The notes: generated by a model not told the origin, from the letters alone. Shown: positions 24,491 through 34,064, counted from the stretch's first letter. The stretch: DNA of 41,271 nucleotides from Suilimivivens sp964507235 (GCA_964507235.1 CAZDPE010000009.1:1-41271); one strand, 5' to 3'. Numbers and translations: made by a program.

Positions 24491-25207
24491 GTGTTAAGAT
24501 TAGTCTTTGTAATTATTATTTCATTACCTTTTGTATTATTCTATTTAGGGAAAGCCATATATATTGAAAAACATGGTAATCAATATACTGAAAAGGAACG
24601 CTATGAAATAGCCAGGCGCGCTGTTGAGATTATGCGGCATAACGGCTTCATTCATACGGATATATATGGCTCAGAAAACCTTCCTGAAGAAGGCGGCTAT
24701 GTAATGTATGCCAACCACCAGGGAAAATATGACGCCCTGGGAATTATTTCAGGGCATTCCAAACCATGTACTGTAATGATTGACGATAAACGTTCCCATC
24801 AAATAATCACTTCACAGTTTGTCACGCTTCTCAAGGGCAGCAGGCTGGACAAATCTGATATGAAAAAACAGCTCAGGACTATTTTAGAGGTCGCCGCTGA
24901 GGTAAAATCCGGACGAAGATATATTATTTTTCCCGAAGGTGGTTACGACCACAACAGAAATGAAGTACATGATTTTCTGCCCGGTGCATTTAAATGTGCG
25001 ATGAAATCAAAAAGCCCCATTATTCCGGTAGCACTTGTTGATTCCTATAAGCCATTTGGGATTAATTCCTTAAAACCGGTAAAAACTCAGGTACATTTCC
25101 TGAATCCGATTTATTTTGATGAATATAAGGACATGAACTCCAGGGAGATAGCAGAATTAACAAGAAATAAGATTATCGCAGTAATTAAGGAAGCCTGCAG
25201 TCAGTAG
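24491..25207 (+). CDS. PlsC-type lysophospholipid acyltransferase
   Basis: 238-residue membrane-associated acyltransferase of the 1-acylglycerol-3-phosphate acyltransferase family, which completes phosphatidic acid synthesis. One N-terminal transmembrane helix, then NHQGKYD (the HX4D catalytic motif, ~78-84), and IIFPEGGYDHNRNE (substrate-binding FPEG). Starts with GTG; GAGG lies 8 nt upstream. The position of the family motif HX4D at about residue 79 is normal. Monocistronic, with its own promoter and a terminator overlapping the stop codon. Confidence 0.9.
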   Translation: MLRLVFVIIISLPFVLFYLGKAIYIEKHGNQYTEKERYEIARRAVEIMRHNGFIHTDIYGSENLPEEGGYVMYANHQGKYDALGIISGHSKPCTVMIDDKRSHQIITSQFVTLLKGSRLDKSDMKKQLRTILEVAAEVKSGRRYIIFPEGGYDHNRNEVHDFLPGAFKCAMKSKSPIIPVALVDSYKPFGINSLKPVKTQVHFLNPIYFDEYKDMNSREIAELTRNKIIAVIKEACSQ

Positions 25208-25219
25208 GCTTCCTTATTC
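25187..25219 (+). terminator. Terminator overlapping the acyltransferase stop
   Basis: Perfect 10-bp arms AAGGAAGCCT (25187-25196) and AGGCTTCCTT (25206-25215) with a 9-nt loop. The stop codon lies in the 3' side of the stem and loop. The T-tail is short. Confidence 0.75.
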
Positions 25220-25266
25220 ATGATAACGGTAAGTTCACAAAGCTTGCTCTCCACCATTTCCCGGGT

Positions 25267-26760
25267 TTATTGTATTATCAGATTTGTATATCCCATCAGG
25301 CTTTCATCCACCGCCCTTGCAGCTTCGCGGCCTTCACGAATTGCCCACACTACCAGGGACTGTCCTCTGTGCATATCTCCTGCGGTAAATACATTTTTAA
25401 CGCTGGTTTCGTATTTTCCGGGAGCAGTCTTTACGTTTGTTCTTTCATTTACCTCTACTTTAAAGGCATCGGTTACATATTTCTGGCTGCCTAAAAAACC
25501 TGCCGCTATCAGCACAATTTCTGTGGGAAGTGTCTGCTCGGAGCCGGGCACCTCCTTCATATTCATTCGTCCGGTTTCCGCATCTTTTTCCCATGATAGT
25601 TTTACTATCTTAACAGCTTTCAGGTTTCCGTTTTTATCCTTTACAAATTCCTTCACCGTGGATTCATAAATTCTGGGGTCATGACCGAATACTGCAATGG
25701 CTTCCTCCTGACCGTAATCTGTTTTGCAGATTTTGGGCCATTCAGGCCATGGGTTATTCTCCGCGCGTTTATCGGGAGCCTTAGGCATCATCTCAATCTG
25801 GGTTACCGACTTACAACCGTGGCGGATACTGGTTCCTACACAGTCATTTCCGGTATCGCCGCCGCCGATAATCACCACATTTTTATCCTTCGTATCCACA
25901 TACTGCTTATCCTCAAAGTTGGAATCCAGAAGGCTCTTGGTATTTGCCTTTAAGAAATCCACCGCAAAATAAATTCCTTTGGCATCCCTGCCGGGTGCAT
26001 TGATATCACGGGGATTGGAGGATCCGCAGGCAAGCACTACCCTGTCAAATTCCTTCAGAAGCTTATCGGCTTTCATATCTTTTCCAATATCCGTATTTGT
26101 TACAAAGGTAACGCCTTCCGCTTCCATAACCTTAATTTTACGGTCAACAATGTGCTTCTCCAGCTTCATGTTGGGAATGCCGTACATTAAAAGCCCGCCC
26201 ACTCTGTCGGAACGTTCAAACACTGTTACGCTGTGGCCTCTCTTATTAAGCTGATCCGCCACTGCAAGACCTGACGGTCCGCTTCCCACAACCGCTACTT
26301 TCTTGCCTGTACGAACCTTGGGCGGCTTAGGGTCTGCATAACCCTTTTCATATGCGTTTTCAATAATCGCATACTCATTTTCCTTTGTAGCTACCGGTTC
26401 ACCGATTAAATTACAGGTACATGCCGCTTCACAAAGGGCAGGACATACTCTTGACGTAAATTCCGGAAAGCTGTTGGTTTTTTTCAGTCTGTTATATGCC
26501 TGCTGCCAGTTTCCCGTATATACAAGGTCATTCCACTCCGGCACCAGATTATGCAGAGGGCATCCGCTTGTCATGCCGCAGATATTCATCCCTGACTGGC
26601 AAAAAGGAACTCCGCACTCCATGCAGCGCGCGCCCTGAAGCTGCTGCTTTTCCATGGGAAGATGCTCGTGAAATTCGTTAAAATTTTTAATTCTCTCCTT
26701 AGGCTTTACGTCCTTTGATACTTCTCTTTTATAATCCATAAATCCTGTTGGTTTTCCCAT
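25267..26760 (-). CDS. gltD: Glutamate synthase, small (beta) subunit
   Basis: 497 residues. The beta subunit of NADPH-dependent glutamate synthase transfers electrons from NAD(P)H through FAD to the large subunit. N-terminal iron-sulphur part with cysteines 46, 49, 54, 61 and 67 and a second set at 106, 110, 114 and 116. The FAD motif VAVVGSGPSGLAVADQL begins at ~154, the NADPH motif VVIIGGGDTGND at ~295, and the C-terminal FTAGDMHRGQSLVVWAI is typical. RBS AGGAGG. Begins 11 nt after the gltB stop, so translated as one operon. Confidence 0.97.
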   Translation of the reverse strand: MGKPTGFMDYKREVSKDVKPKERIKNFNEFHEHLPMEKQQLQGARCMECGVPFCQSGMNICGMTSGCPLHNLVPEWNDLVYTGNWQQAYNRLKKTNSFPEFTSRVCPALCEAACTCNLIGEPVATKENEYAIIENAYEKGYADPKPPKVRTGKKVAVVGSGPSGLAVADQLNKRGHSVTVFERSDRVGGLLMYGIPNMKLEKHIVDRKIKVMEAEGVTFVTNTDIGKDMKADKLLKEFDRVVLACGSSNPRDINAPGRDAKGIYFAVDFLKANTKSLLDSNFEDKQYVDTKDKNVVIIGGGDTGNDCVGTSIRHGCKSVTQIEMMPKAPDKRAENNPWPEWPKICKTDYGQEEAIAVFGHDPRIYESTVKEFVKDKNGNLKAVKIVKLSWEKDAETGRMNMKEVPGSEQTLPTEIVLIAAGFLGSQKYVTDAFKVEVNERTNVKTAPGKYETSVKNVFTAGDMHRGQSLVVWAIREGREAARAVDESLMGYTNLIIQ

Positions 26761-26771
26761 TACTGCACCTC

Positions 26772-29700
26772 CTACCTTGCTGCCTGAATTGCGTAAAACG
26801 CTTCAATCTGTGCCTGCTCTGCGCTTAAGCCCTTTTCTTCCATCTGTACGATAGTAGCAAGCATCTTCTCATAATCATGAGGAATGATCTTCTTAAACTT
26901 AGGCAGATAATCCTTGAAATTATCTAAAATCATTTTTCCTTTTTCGGAATTGGTCAAAGCCACATGCTCCTTAATCATTTCCTTTAATTCAATAACATCA
27001 TATTTGGAAGTAACCTCATAAGAGGATACCATTTCCTTATTCAGGCGGATATATAAATCATTGTCCTCATCCAATACATAGGCAATGCCGCCGCTCATAC
27101 CTGCTGCAAAGTTCTTGCCGGTTCTTCCAAGGACCACCACCCTGCCGCCTGTCATATATTCGCAGCCATGGTCGCCCACGCCTTCCACAACAGCAATGGC
27201 GCCGGAATTACGCACGCAGAACCTCTCGCCTGCCACACCGTTAATAAAGGCTTTACCGCTGGTAGCGCCATACAGTGCCACGTTACCGATAATAATATTC
27301 TCATCTGCTTTGAAACGGCTTCCCTTAGGAGGATAAACTACCAGTTTGCCGCCGGAAAGTCCCTTTCCGAAGTAGTCATTGGAATCGCCTACAAGCTCAA
27401 GGGTAAGTCCCTTCGGGATAAAAGCGCCGAAGCTCTGTCCTCCTGCACCGTTGCAAAGAACACGGTAAGTATCTTCATCCAGATTATCGCCCAGACGTTT
27501 TGTTATCTCAGAACCCAGAATTGTACCGAAAGCTCTGTCCGTATTCTTCACATCCACTTCAATACTGCGCCTTGTGCCGCTGTCAATTGCTTTGTTCAGC
27601 TGCTTTAACAGCACTTTTTCATCAATCGTATTTTCCAGCTTAAAATCATACACCTTCTTAGGGTCAAAGATAACCTTTTCCTTTCCTCCCACATAAGGGT
27701 TCTGAAGAATAAGGCTTAAATCTATCTGCTTCTGGCCCGGGGTAAGATTCTCCTTTACCTTTAAGAATTCGGTATGTCCAACCAGTTCGTCTACAGTACG
27801 CACACCCAGCTTTGCCATATATTCACGGAGTTCCTCCGCAATAAAGCGCATGAAATTCATGACATATTCCGGTTTTCCCTTAAAGTTTTTGCGAAGCTCC
27901 GGATTCTGGGTTGCTACACCCACAGGACAGGTGTCAAGATTACAAACCCTCATCATCACGCATCCCATAGTTACAAGGGGAGCGGTTGCAAAACCAAATT
28001 CCTCCGCGCCCAGGACAGCTGCGATTGCAACATCGCGGCCGCTCATCAATTTACCGTCTGTTTCAATGCGGACTTTATTTCTCAGCCCGTTCATAATCAG
28101 CGTCTGATGTGTTTCCGCAAGTCCCAGTTCCCAGGGAAGTCCTGCATTATGAATGGAATTTCTCGGCGCCGCTCCGGTACCTCCGTCATAGCCGGAAACA
28201 AGAATAACCTGTGCGCCCGCCTTGGCAACGCCTGCCGCTACCGTACCTACTCCGGCCTCGGAAACCAGCTTCACACTGATTCTCGCATCCTTATTGGCAT
28301 TCTTTAAATCATAAATCAGTTCCGCAAGATCCTCAATGGAATAGATATCGTGATGAGGCGGAGGCGAAATAAGACCTACACCCGGTGTTGAATGCCTTGT
28401 CCTGGCTATCCAGGGATATACCTTGCCTCCGGGAAGATGACCGCCTTCACCGGGCTTTGCCCCCTGTGCCATTTTAATCTGAATTTCATTTGCGCTTACC
28501 AGATATCTGCTGGTAACGCCAAAGCGGCCTGACGCCACCTGTTTAATGGCTGAGCACCTGTTCACGCCATCCGCTCCGGGGGTAAGTCTGTCTAAGTCCT
28601 CGCCGCCTTCACCGGAGTTAGAACGTCCGTGAAGCCTGTTCATGGCAATTGCCAGTGTTTCGTGGGCTTCTTTGGAAATAGAACCATAGCTCATAGCTCC
28701 TGTCTTAAACCTGGTAACAATGGAATCCACGCTTTCCACTTCTTCAATAGGAACGCCTTTTTCCGGAAAATTGAAATCCATAAGTCCCCTTAAGTTCTTA
28801 ATGGACTCTTCATTATTTACCAACGCAGTGTACTGCTTGAACATCTGATAGTCGCCGCGTTTGGTGGATTCCTGAAGAAGATGGATGGTGGCGGGATTAT
28901 AAAGATGCTCATCTGCGCCGCTTCTCATCTTATGATGTCCAAGACTGTCAAGGGTCAAATCATTGGCAAGGCCAAGCGGGTCGAAAGCCTGTGAATGAAG
29001 GGCATCCACCTGCTTTTCAATATCCTTCACTGTAATGCCTCCCACACGGCATACTGTGTGGGGGAAATATTTATTAATCACATCCTTATCGATGCCGATT
29101 GCTTCAAAAATCTGAGAGCCTTCATAGGACTGGATGGTGCTGATTCCCATTTTAGATGCAATCTTTACAATACCATGCAAAATAGCGTTATTATAATCCT
29201 CCACTGCCGCATAATAATCTTTATCCAGCATATGATTGTCAATCAGTTCCTTAATGGACTCCTGCGCCAGATAAGGATTGATGGCACAGGCGCCGTAACC
29301 CAGCAATGTTGCAAAATGGTGGACTTCTCTTGGTTCTCCCGATTCCAGAATCAGGGCTGCGCTGGTTTTCTTCTTAGTAACAACAAGATGTCTATTCAAC
29401 GCAGATACTGCAAGCAGGGAAGGAATTGCCACGTGGTTTTCATCCACTCCCCTGTCGGAAAGAATCATAATATTCACGCCGTCCCTGTAAGCTCTGTCCA
29501 CTTCCACAAACAACCTGTCAATGGCGCGCTCAAGGCTGGTATTCTTATAATAAGTGATGGGAATAACCTCCACTTTAAAGCCGTCCTTTTTCATGCTTTT
29601 TATCTTCATTAAATCCGTATTGGTCAAAATCGGATTATGCACCTGCAGCACATTGCAGTTCTGGGGAATTTCCTCCAGGATGTTTCCATCTGTGCCAATA

Positions 29701-31322
29701 TATACCGTAGTGGAAGTTACCACCTCCTCACGGATAGCGTCAATAGGCGGGTTAGTTACCTGGGCAAATTTCTGCTTAAAATAATGGAACAGAGGATGAT
29801 GGGTCTTGCTCAAAACAGGAATCGGGGTATCCACACCCATTGCCGCAATCGCTTCTCCGCCGTTTTTCGCCATAGGCAGAATGCTTGTCTTAAGCTCTTC
29901 ATAGGAATATCCGAAAGCCTTCTGCATACGCTGCCTTTCTTCATAAGTAAATTCAGGTACCCTTTCATTGGGAATCTTCAAATCCTTTAAATGCACAAGG
30001 TTTCTGTCCAGCCATTCGCCATAAGGCTGTCTGGATGCATAGCTTTCCTTCAATTCATCATCATCAATTACCTTTCCCTTCACCATATCCACAAGCAGCA
30101 TCTTGCCGGGACGCAGACGTTCCTTTACAAGGATTTTGGAAGGGTCTATATCAAGCACGCCGACTTCTGACGAAAGAATCAGCTGGTCATTATCCGTAAT
30201 CATATACCTGGAAGGACGTAGACCGTTACGGTCAAGCACCGCTCCCATTACATCACCGTCGCAGAAAAGAATGGATGCAGGGCCGTCCCATGGCTCCATC
30301 ATGGTTGCATAATACTGGTAAAAATCCTTTTTATGCTGGGACATGGTTTTGTTGTTGGCCCATGGCTCGGGAATTGTAATCATTACTGCATGAGGCAGAT
30401 CCATTCCGCTCATAACCAGGAATTCCAGCGTGTTATCAAGCATTGCTGAGTCAGAGCCTGCTGTATTGACCACGGGAAGCACCTTGTGAAGCACGCTGTG
30501 AAGGTGTTCTGACTCCATATTTTCTTCGCGGGCAAGCATCTTATCCGCATTGCCCTGAATGGTATTGATTTCCCCATTATGCACGATAAAACGGTTGGGA
30601 TGGGCTCTTTCCCAGCTGGGATTCGTATTGGTTGAAAATCTGGAGTGTACCATGGCAATTGCGGACTCATAATCCTTATCCTGCAAATCCGCAAAAAAGG
30701 TGCGCAGCTGTCCTACCAGAAACATCCCCTTGTAGACAATAGTTCTGCTGGATAAGGAAACCACATAAGTATTATCCGATGACTGTTCAAATACTCTCCT
30801 TACAATATAAAGCATCCTGTCGAAATCAAGGCCTTTGGCTACGCCTGCCGGCTTTTTAACAAATGCCTGCATAATATGAGGCATGCACTCTACAGCCTTA
30901 TGTCCCAAAACCTCGGGATGTGTGGGAACTTCTCTCCAGCCAAGGAAAGCAAGTCCTTCCTTTTCCACAATGATCTCAAACATCTTCTTAGCCTGGTTTT
31001 TCTGCAATTCATCCTGTGGGAAGAAAAACATACCTACACCGTATTCCCTGTCATCTCCAATGGCAATGCCAAGAGCCTTCGTTACTTTCTTAAAGAATTT
31101 ATGAGGAATCTGGGTCAGAATCCCAACGCCGTCGCCTGTCTTTCCTTCTGCATCCTTACCGGCGCGATGCTCCAGATTCTCTACAATCTTAAGGGCATTT
31201 TCCACCGTTTCCCGGCTCTTTACGCCTTTAATGTTTACGCAGGCACCGATGCCGCAGTTGTCATGTTCAAACTCAGGACTGTAAAGCGGCGCCCTCGGAA
31301 CCGTTAATTTTGCATCAAACAT
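26772..31322 (-). CDS. gltB: Glutamate synthase, large (alpha) subunit
   Basis: 1516 residues, full length. The N-terminal class II glutamine amidotransferase begins at Cys23 after a 22-residue propeptide (EFEHDNCGIGACV), so maturation must expose the cysteine. The central and FMN-binding synthase domains follow, with SGYDGGTGAAPRNS and the 3Fe-4S cysteines in GCVMMRVCNLDTCPVGVATQ, then the C-terminal GXGXG beta-helix (MTGGRVVVLGRTG). It converts glutamine and 2-oxoglutarate to two glutamates with gltD. The transcript start is predicted at a hairpin ~130 nt upstream, a possible attenuation site. Confidence 0.97.
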   Translation of the reverse strand: MFDAKLTVPRAPLYSPEFEHDNCGIGACVNIKGVKSRETVENALKIVENLEHRAGKDAEGKTGDGVGILTQIPHKFFKKVTKALGIAIGDDREYGVGMFFFPQDELQKNQAKKMFEIIVEKEGLAFLGWREVPTHPEVLGHKAVECMPHIMQAFVKKPAGVAKGLDFDRMLYIVRRVFEQSSDNTYVVSLSSRTIVYKGMFLVGQLRTFFADLQDKDYESAIAMVHSRFSTNTNPSWERAHPNRFIVHNGEINTIQGNADKMLAREENMESEHLHSVLHKVLPVVNTAGSDSAMLDNTLEFLVMSGMDLPHAVMITIPEPWANNKTMSQHKKDFYQYYATMMEPWDGPASILFCDGDVMGAVLDRNGLRPSRYMITDNDQLILSSEVGVLDIDPSKILVKERLRPGKMLLVDMVKGKVIDDDELKESYASRQPYGEWLDRNLVHLKDLKIPNERVPEFTYEERQRMQKAFGYSYEELKTSILPMAKNGGEAIAAMGVDTPIPVLSKTHHPLFHYFKQKFAQVTNPPIDAIREEVVTSTTVYIGTDGNILEEIPQNCNVLQVHNPILTNTDLMKIKSMKKDGFKVEVIPITYYKNTSLERAIDRLFVEVDRAYRDGVNIMILSDRGVDENHVAIPSLLAVSALNRHLVVTKKKTSAALILESGEPREVHHFATLLGYGACAINPYLAQESIKELIDNHMLDKDYYAAVEDYNNAILHGIVKIASKMGISTIQSYEGSQIFEAIGIDKDVINKYFPHTVCRVGGITVKDIEKQVDALHSQAFDPLGLANDLTLDSLGHHKMRSGADEHLYNPATIHLLQESTKRGDYQMFKQYTALVNNEESIKNLRGLMDFNFPEKGVPIEEVESVDSIVTRFKTGAMSYGSISKEAHETLAIAMNRLHGRSNSGEGGEDLDRLTPGADGVNRCSAIKQVASGRFGVTSRYLVSANEIQIKMAQGAKPGEGGHLPGGKVYPWIARTRHSTPGVGLISPPPHHDIYSIEDLAELIYDLKNANKDARISVKLVSEAGVGTVAAGVAKAGAQVILVSGYDGGTGAAPRNSIHNAGLPWELGLAETHQTLIMNGLRNKVRIETDGKLMSGRDVAIAAVLGAEEFGFATAPLVTMGCVMMRVCNLDTCPVGVATQNPELRKNFKGKPEYVMNFMRFIAEELREYMAKLGVRTVDELVGHTEFLKVKENLTPGQKQIDLSLILQNPYVGGKEKVIFDPKKVYDFKLENTIDEKVLLKQLNKAIDSGTRRSIEVDVKNTDRAFGTILGSEITKRLGDNLDEDTYRVLCNGAGGQSFGAFIPKGLTLELVGDSNDYFGKGLSGGKLVVYPPKGSRFKADENIIIGNVALYGATSGKAFINGVAGERFCVRNSGAIAVVEGVGDHGCEYMTGGRVVVLGRTGKNFAAGMSGGIAYVLDEDNDLYIRLNKEMVSSYEVTSKYDVIELKEMIKEHVALTNSEKGKMILDNFKDYLPKFKKIIPHDYEKMLATIVQMEEKGLSAEQAQIEAFYAIQAAR

Positions 31323-31403
31323 ACTTGTTTCTCCTTCCCTTTGTGTATATCTGTAAATTTTTTACCCGCAGTTAAGCTGTTTTTATTACAGAAATATTAT
31401 CTG

Positions 31404-31452
31404 CAACAAAACAGGTCGCAAAGAGCTTTAAACTCGCTCCTTTGCGACCTGT
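31404..31452 (-). terminator. Hairpin with U-tract at the predicted gltB transcript start
   Basis: Minus strand stem ACAGGTCGCAAAG / CTTTGCGACCTGT with AGC/GCT continuing, followed by TTTTGTT. It could end transcription from the CPBP gene upstream, but it begins about 7 nt after a -10 box, so it could equally be an attenuator. Confidence 0.7.
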
Positions 31453-31458
31453 AGGTTC

Positions 31459-31487
31459 ACTATACAACAATTTTTCTCATTTGTAAA
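31459..31487 (-). promoter_or_regulatory. gltB promoter
   Basis: Minus strand TTTACA (31482-31487), 17-nt spacer, TATAGT (31459-31464). One mismatch in each hexamer. Predicted start near 31452, at the first base of the hairpin. Confidence 0.72.
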
Positions 31488-31596
31488 TAACGAATATTTA
31501 TATAATTGACAGATAATTTGACAATTTCAATTTATCCATTGTATTATTCTGACTTATTCTAAAATTTTCAGTCTTATTTCCGGCTTTAAGCACAAT

Positions 31597-32589
31597 TCAA
31601 AGCGTTTTTTCTTCTGTCGAAAGCTTCTTTTTAAGATAGAAAAACAGCAGAATCGAGGCTGCAAGCATAATTGTTCCGGTTATTAGCGCGATTCCCCTGC
31701 TTATCAATTCCAGATTGCCGCGATAGGTAACAACATATACACTGATATTGGCAATTCCATGAAACAGTACCGGAGCCGTAAAGTCCTGAAACAATTCATA
31801 GAAATAAGCAATCAGAAGGCCTAAAATACTTCCATAAACCGCCTGTACCAGATTTCCATGATATGCTCCGAATAATACTGCGGAAAAAACCAGTGCAATT
31901 CCGCAGCCAAAGCACCTCTTCATCCTGTTATAAATTAATCCCCGGAATATGGCTTCCTCTGCCAGAGGAGAAATAATTCCGTACAAAAGAAGTCCGATTG
32001 CAAACTGTACACCATATTGCAATTCATATACCTTATCATAGCTTTGTGAACTGCCGGTAAAGCCTGTCTGGTAAAAGAAAATATTAAGACTTAGGGAAAT
32101 ACAGAATGCAAAAGCGGCAAGAAAGCCGTATGCTGTTACCATATCCGCATTTACTCCTGCCTTCCCGCTTCTGTTTTTCTTCTCCGGCTTTCCTTTCTTC
32201 TTTCCCTGGGAAAGCTCCTTCCCCATTTTTTCTTCTGCTGAAAGCTCATTTTCCTTTTTTTCTTTTGCCGAAAACTCATTTTCCTTTTTTTCTTTTGCTG
32301 AAAGCTCATTCCTTACTGCCGGGAAAACTGCCGCCGCACCAATCAGGGCTGCAAAGGCATTTATCAGACTTTGCAGCGTATAAGCATTCTCACTGAAAAA
32401 AGAAAATATTTTTTTGCCGCTGCTGCTGATAATGACCTCCGCAAGCGCCCACAGCACAATTTCAGCGGCATCATGAGCAACAAAATAAACCAGAAGGGGA
32501 AATAAAATATAAACTGTTCTTCTGAAGGAAGTCCATTTTTTCAATTCCGTTTCATCCCACCTGTATGTCAGTGTCTTCCAAAAGTTCAT
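31597..32589 (-). CDS. CPBP-family intramembrane metalloprotease
   Basis: 330-residue membrane protein of the CAAX protease and bacteriocin-processing (Abi/CPBP) family. Catalytic motifs: EEAIFRG (motif 1), FGAYHGN (motif 2) and LFHGIANI (motif 3). About eight transmembrane helices. Between helices 3 and 4 a charged loop has a tandem repeat of about ten residues (ELSAKEKKEN-like, four units, the last degenerate), unusual for the family. RBS GAGGAAAG. No bacteriocin gene is adjacent. The substrate is unknown; membership is certain from the motifs. Confidence 0.9.
   Translation of the reverse strand: MNFWKTLTYRWDETELKKWTSFRRTVYILFPLLVYFVAHDAAEIVLWALAEVIISSSGKKIFSFFSENAYTLQSLINAFAALIGAAAVFPAVRNELSAKEKKENEFSAKEKKENELSAEEKMGKELSQGKKKGKPEKKNRSGKAGVNADMVTAYGFLAAFAFCISLSLNIFFYQTGFTGSSQSYDKVYELQYGVQFAIGLLLYGIISPLAEEAIFRGLIYNRMKRCFGCGIALVFSAVLFGAYHGNLVQAVYGSILGLLIAYFYELFQDFTAPVLFHGIANISVYVVTYRGNLELISRGIALITGTIMLAASILLFFYLKKKLSTEEKTL
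32191..32310 (-). repeat. Tandem 30-bp repeat inside the CPBP gene
   Basis: Three 30-nt units at 32221-32250, 32251-32280 and 32281-32310, and a degenerate fourth at 32191-32220. Units two and three differ at two positions. Unit length is a multiple of three, so copy changes keep the frame. Confidence 0.8.
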
Positions 32590-32665
32590 TGCACTCTTTC
32601 CTCATTTCCGCTTTTATGAAGCTGCTGCAGGCTCTACGCCTGTCTGATATCTCCCATCCGGGGAT

Positions 32666-33049
32666 TCAGGCGGATTCGTACAACGCCGCCGTTTGTACAT
32701 AAACTGCAAAATTAGATTCATCCCCGTTTCTCTCATAATCCGTCACCCATTTTTCCCCTTCAAAATGTCCTTCCACCACTACTTCTTCCTTTGCGCCCCT
32801 GGTACCGTCCAGCTCGCTTCCCACAATCACATCAAAATATTTCTCAATATCAAACCGTTCAAGAATCTGTTTCACAAAGCAATGAGGTTTGCTGGAAGCA
32901 ACCGCAAGCTTCCTTCCGCTTTCATAAAGGCTTCCAGTTTTCCCAAATCCGGCTCCTCTATGCCAAATACTTTCAGGGCATACTGAACAGATTTTGTAAT
33001 TCCCTCCTTCGGGTCGGTCAAAGCAGATAAAAATTGATTGTTTCCCTAT
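32666..33049 (-). pseudogene. Decayed HAD-superfamily phosphatase (phosphoglycolate phosphatase-like)
   Basis: Pieces of a HAD hydrolase occur in two frames. The first piece reads LTDPKEGITKSVQYALKVFG then IEEPDLGKLE, and stops being collinear near 32945. The other frame gives ESGRKLAVASSKPHCFVKQI, LERFDIEKYFDVIVGSELDG. The nucleophile motif DxDGT at the N-terminus is gone (ALTDPKEG follows degenerate bases) and the cap domain is deleted. The last ~35 codons after GTRGAKEE do not match the family. No start codon or RBS. It lies right behind the S1-domain gene stop. Confidence 0.75.
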
Positions 33050-33059
33050 TACCATTACA

Positions 33060-33965
33060 CTAAAATCCCAGTTTCTTAAACAAGTCGCCCAGGCTGGTTC
33101 CCACATTCTCACCTGCGGAAAATTGTTTTACATCAAATTCTTCCGTTTCATCCGTTTTCTGGTTCTCTTCTGCAGCCTTAATACTTAACGATATCTTTCC
33201 GTCATTGGTATTAAGCACTTTTACCTTTACCTTATCTCCCACCTTTAAAACTTCAGAAGGCTTCCTGATTCTCTTCTGGCAAATCTGGGAAATATGCACA
33301 AGACCGCTCAGCCCGTCCTTCAAATCCACAAAAGCTCCGTAAGGCTGCAGGCTCTCAACTATGCCTTCCAAAACCGTACCCGGGACAAGCATTGCTACCT
33401 TATGGTCGTGCTCTTCCTTTGCCTGCTCCTTTAACACTTCCTTTGCAGAAAGCACAAGCTTTTCCTTTTCCCTGTCCACAGTTATGACTCTTACAGTCAA
33501 TCTTCTTCCCTTATAAGGCTCCAAATCCTCTGCATAGGTAATATCCAGCTGCGAAGCAGGAATAAAACCTCTGATTCCTTCCACATAGGCAATCGCCCCT
33601 GCATTCACAATTTCGCTTACCTTTACCTCAAGATTCTTCTTTTCTTCCCGATATCCTGCAAGCACATCCCATGCAAGCACTGCATTGGCTTCCTTTTTGG
33701 ATAAAAGAATATTCCCCTGCCCGTCATCCATCCGCACTACTGTAGCTTCTATCACATCACCGATTCTGACATCATTTAAAACAGAAAAGCCCGGATCTTC
33801 ACTCATATCCTGCGCCTTGATAATTCCCTGCGTATAGTACTTAAGGTCAAGAGTTACTTCTTCCTCATTCACATCAATCACCGTTCCCTGTATCACATCT
33901 CCTTCCTTAATGGTTCTGAAAGATGCTTCCAGTTCTCTTTCATAATCCTTCATTGATTCTTCCAT
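33060..33965 (-). CDS. S1 RNA-binding domain protein (RpsA-like)
   Basis: 301 residues with three S1 OB-fold repeats: ~18-85 (GDVIQGTVIDVNEEEVTLDL), ~100-170 (a divergent copy), and ~185-255 (GTVLEGIVESLQPYGAFVDL with GLVHISQI). An acidic C-terminal tail follows. The shorter form of ribosomal protein S1 found in Firmicutes has this layout; it probably binds mRNA or the 30S subunit. Start: GGGAGG 8 nt before ATG 33965; the frame is open 20 codons further but includes the transcript start. No operon partner, though rubrerythrin lies upstream. Confidence 0.9.
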   Translation of the reverse strand: MEESMKDYERELEASFRTIKEGDVIQGTVIDVNEEEVTLDLKYYTQGIIKAQDMSEDPGFSVLNDVRIGDVIEATVVRMDDGQGNILLSKKEANAVLAWDVLAGYREEKKNLEVKVSEIVNAGAIAYVEGIRGFIPASQLDITYAEDLEPYKGRRLTVRVITVDREKEKLVLSAKEVLKEQAKEEHDHKVAMLVPGTVLEGIVESLQPYGAFVDLKDGLSGLVHISQICQKRIRKPSEVLKVGDKVKVKVLNTNDGKISLSIKAAEENQKTDETEEFDVKQFSAGENVGTSLGDLFKKLGF

Positions 33966-33995
33966 TTTTACGCCTCCCTTTTTCTCTATATGACA

Positions 33996-34027
33996 AGATG
34001 CCACCAGCCTTAAGGCTGATGACATCT
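33996..34027 (-). promoter_or_regulatory. Hairpin at the 5' end of the S1-domain transcript
   Basis: On the minus strand, AGATGTCATCAGCC / GGCTGGTGGCATCT form a 14-bp stem with a TTAA loop and two G-U pairs. The plus strand has mismatches there, so it is the RNA of the minus strand that pairs. It lies at the predicted transcription start. No T-tract follows. Confidence 0.6.
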
Positions 34028-34028
34028 T

Positions 34029-34057
34029 ATTATAACACGTTTTTCTGTTAGTAACTA
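34029..34057 (-). promoter_or_regulatory. Promoter of the S1-domain gene
   Basis: Minus strand TATAAT (34029-34034) is perfect; TAGTTA (34052-34057) sits 17 nt upstream and is a weak -35. Confidence 0.55.
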
Positions 34058-34064
34058 CGAAAGA

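Noticed and set aside
31404..31452. T-box or amino-acid riboswitch before gltB
   Set aside because: No T-box consensus (GGGTGGNACCGCG type) and too short before the stem; a plain hairpin is all that is visible.
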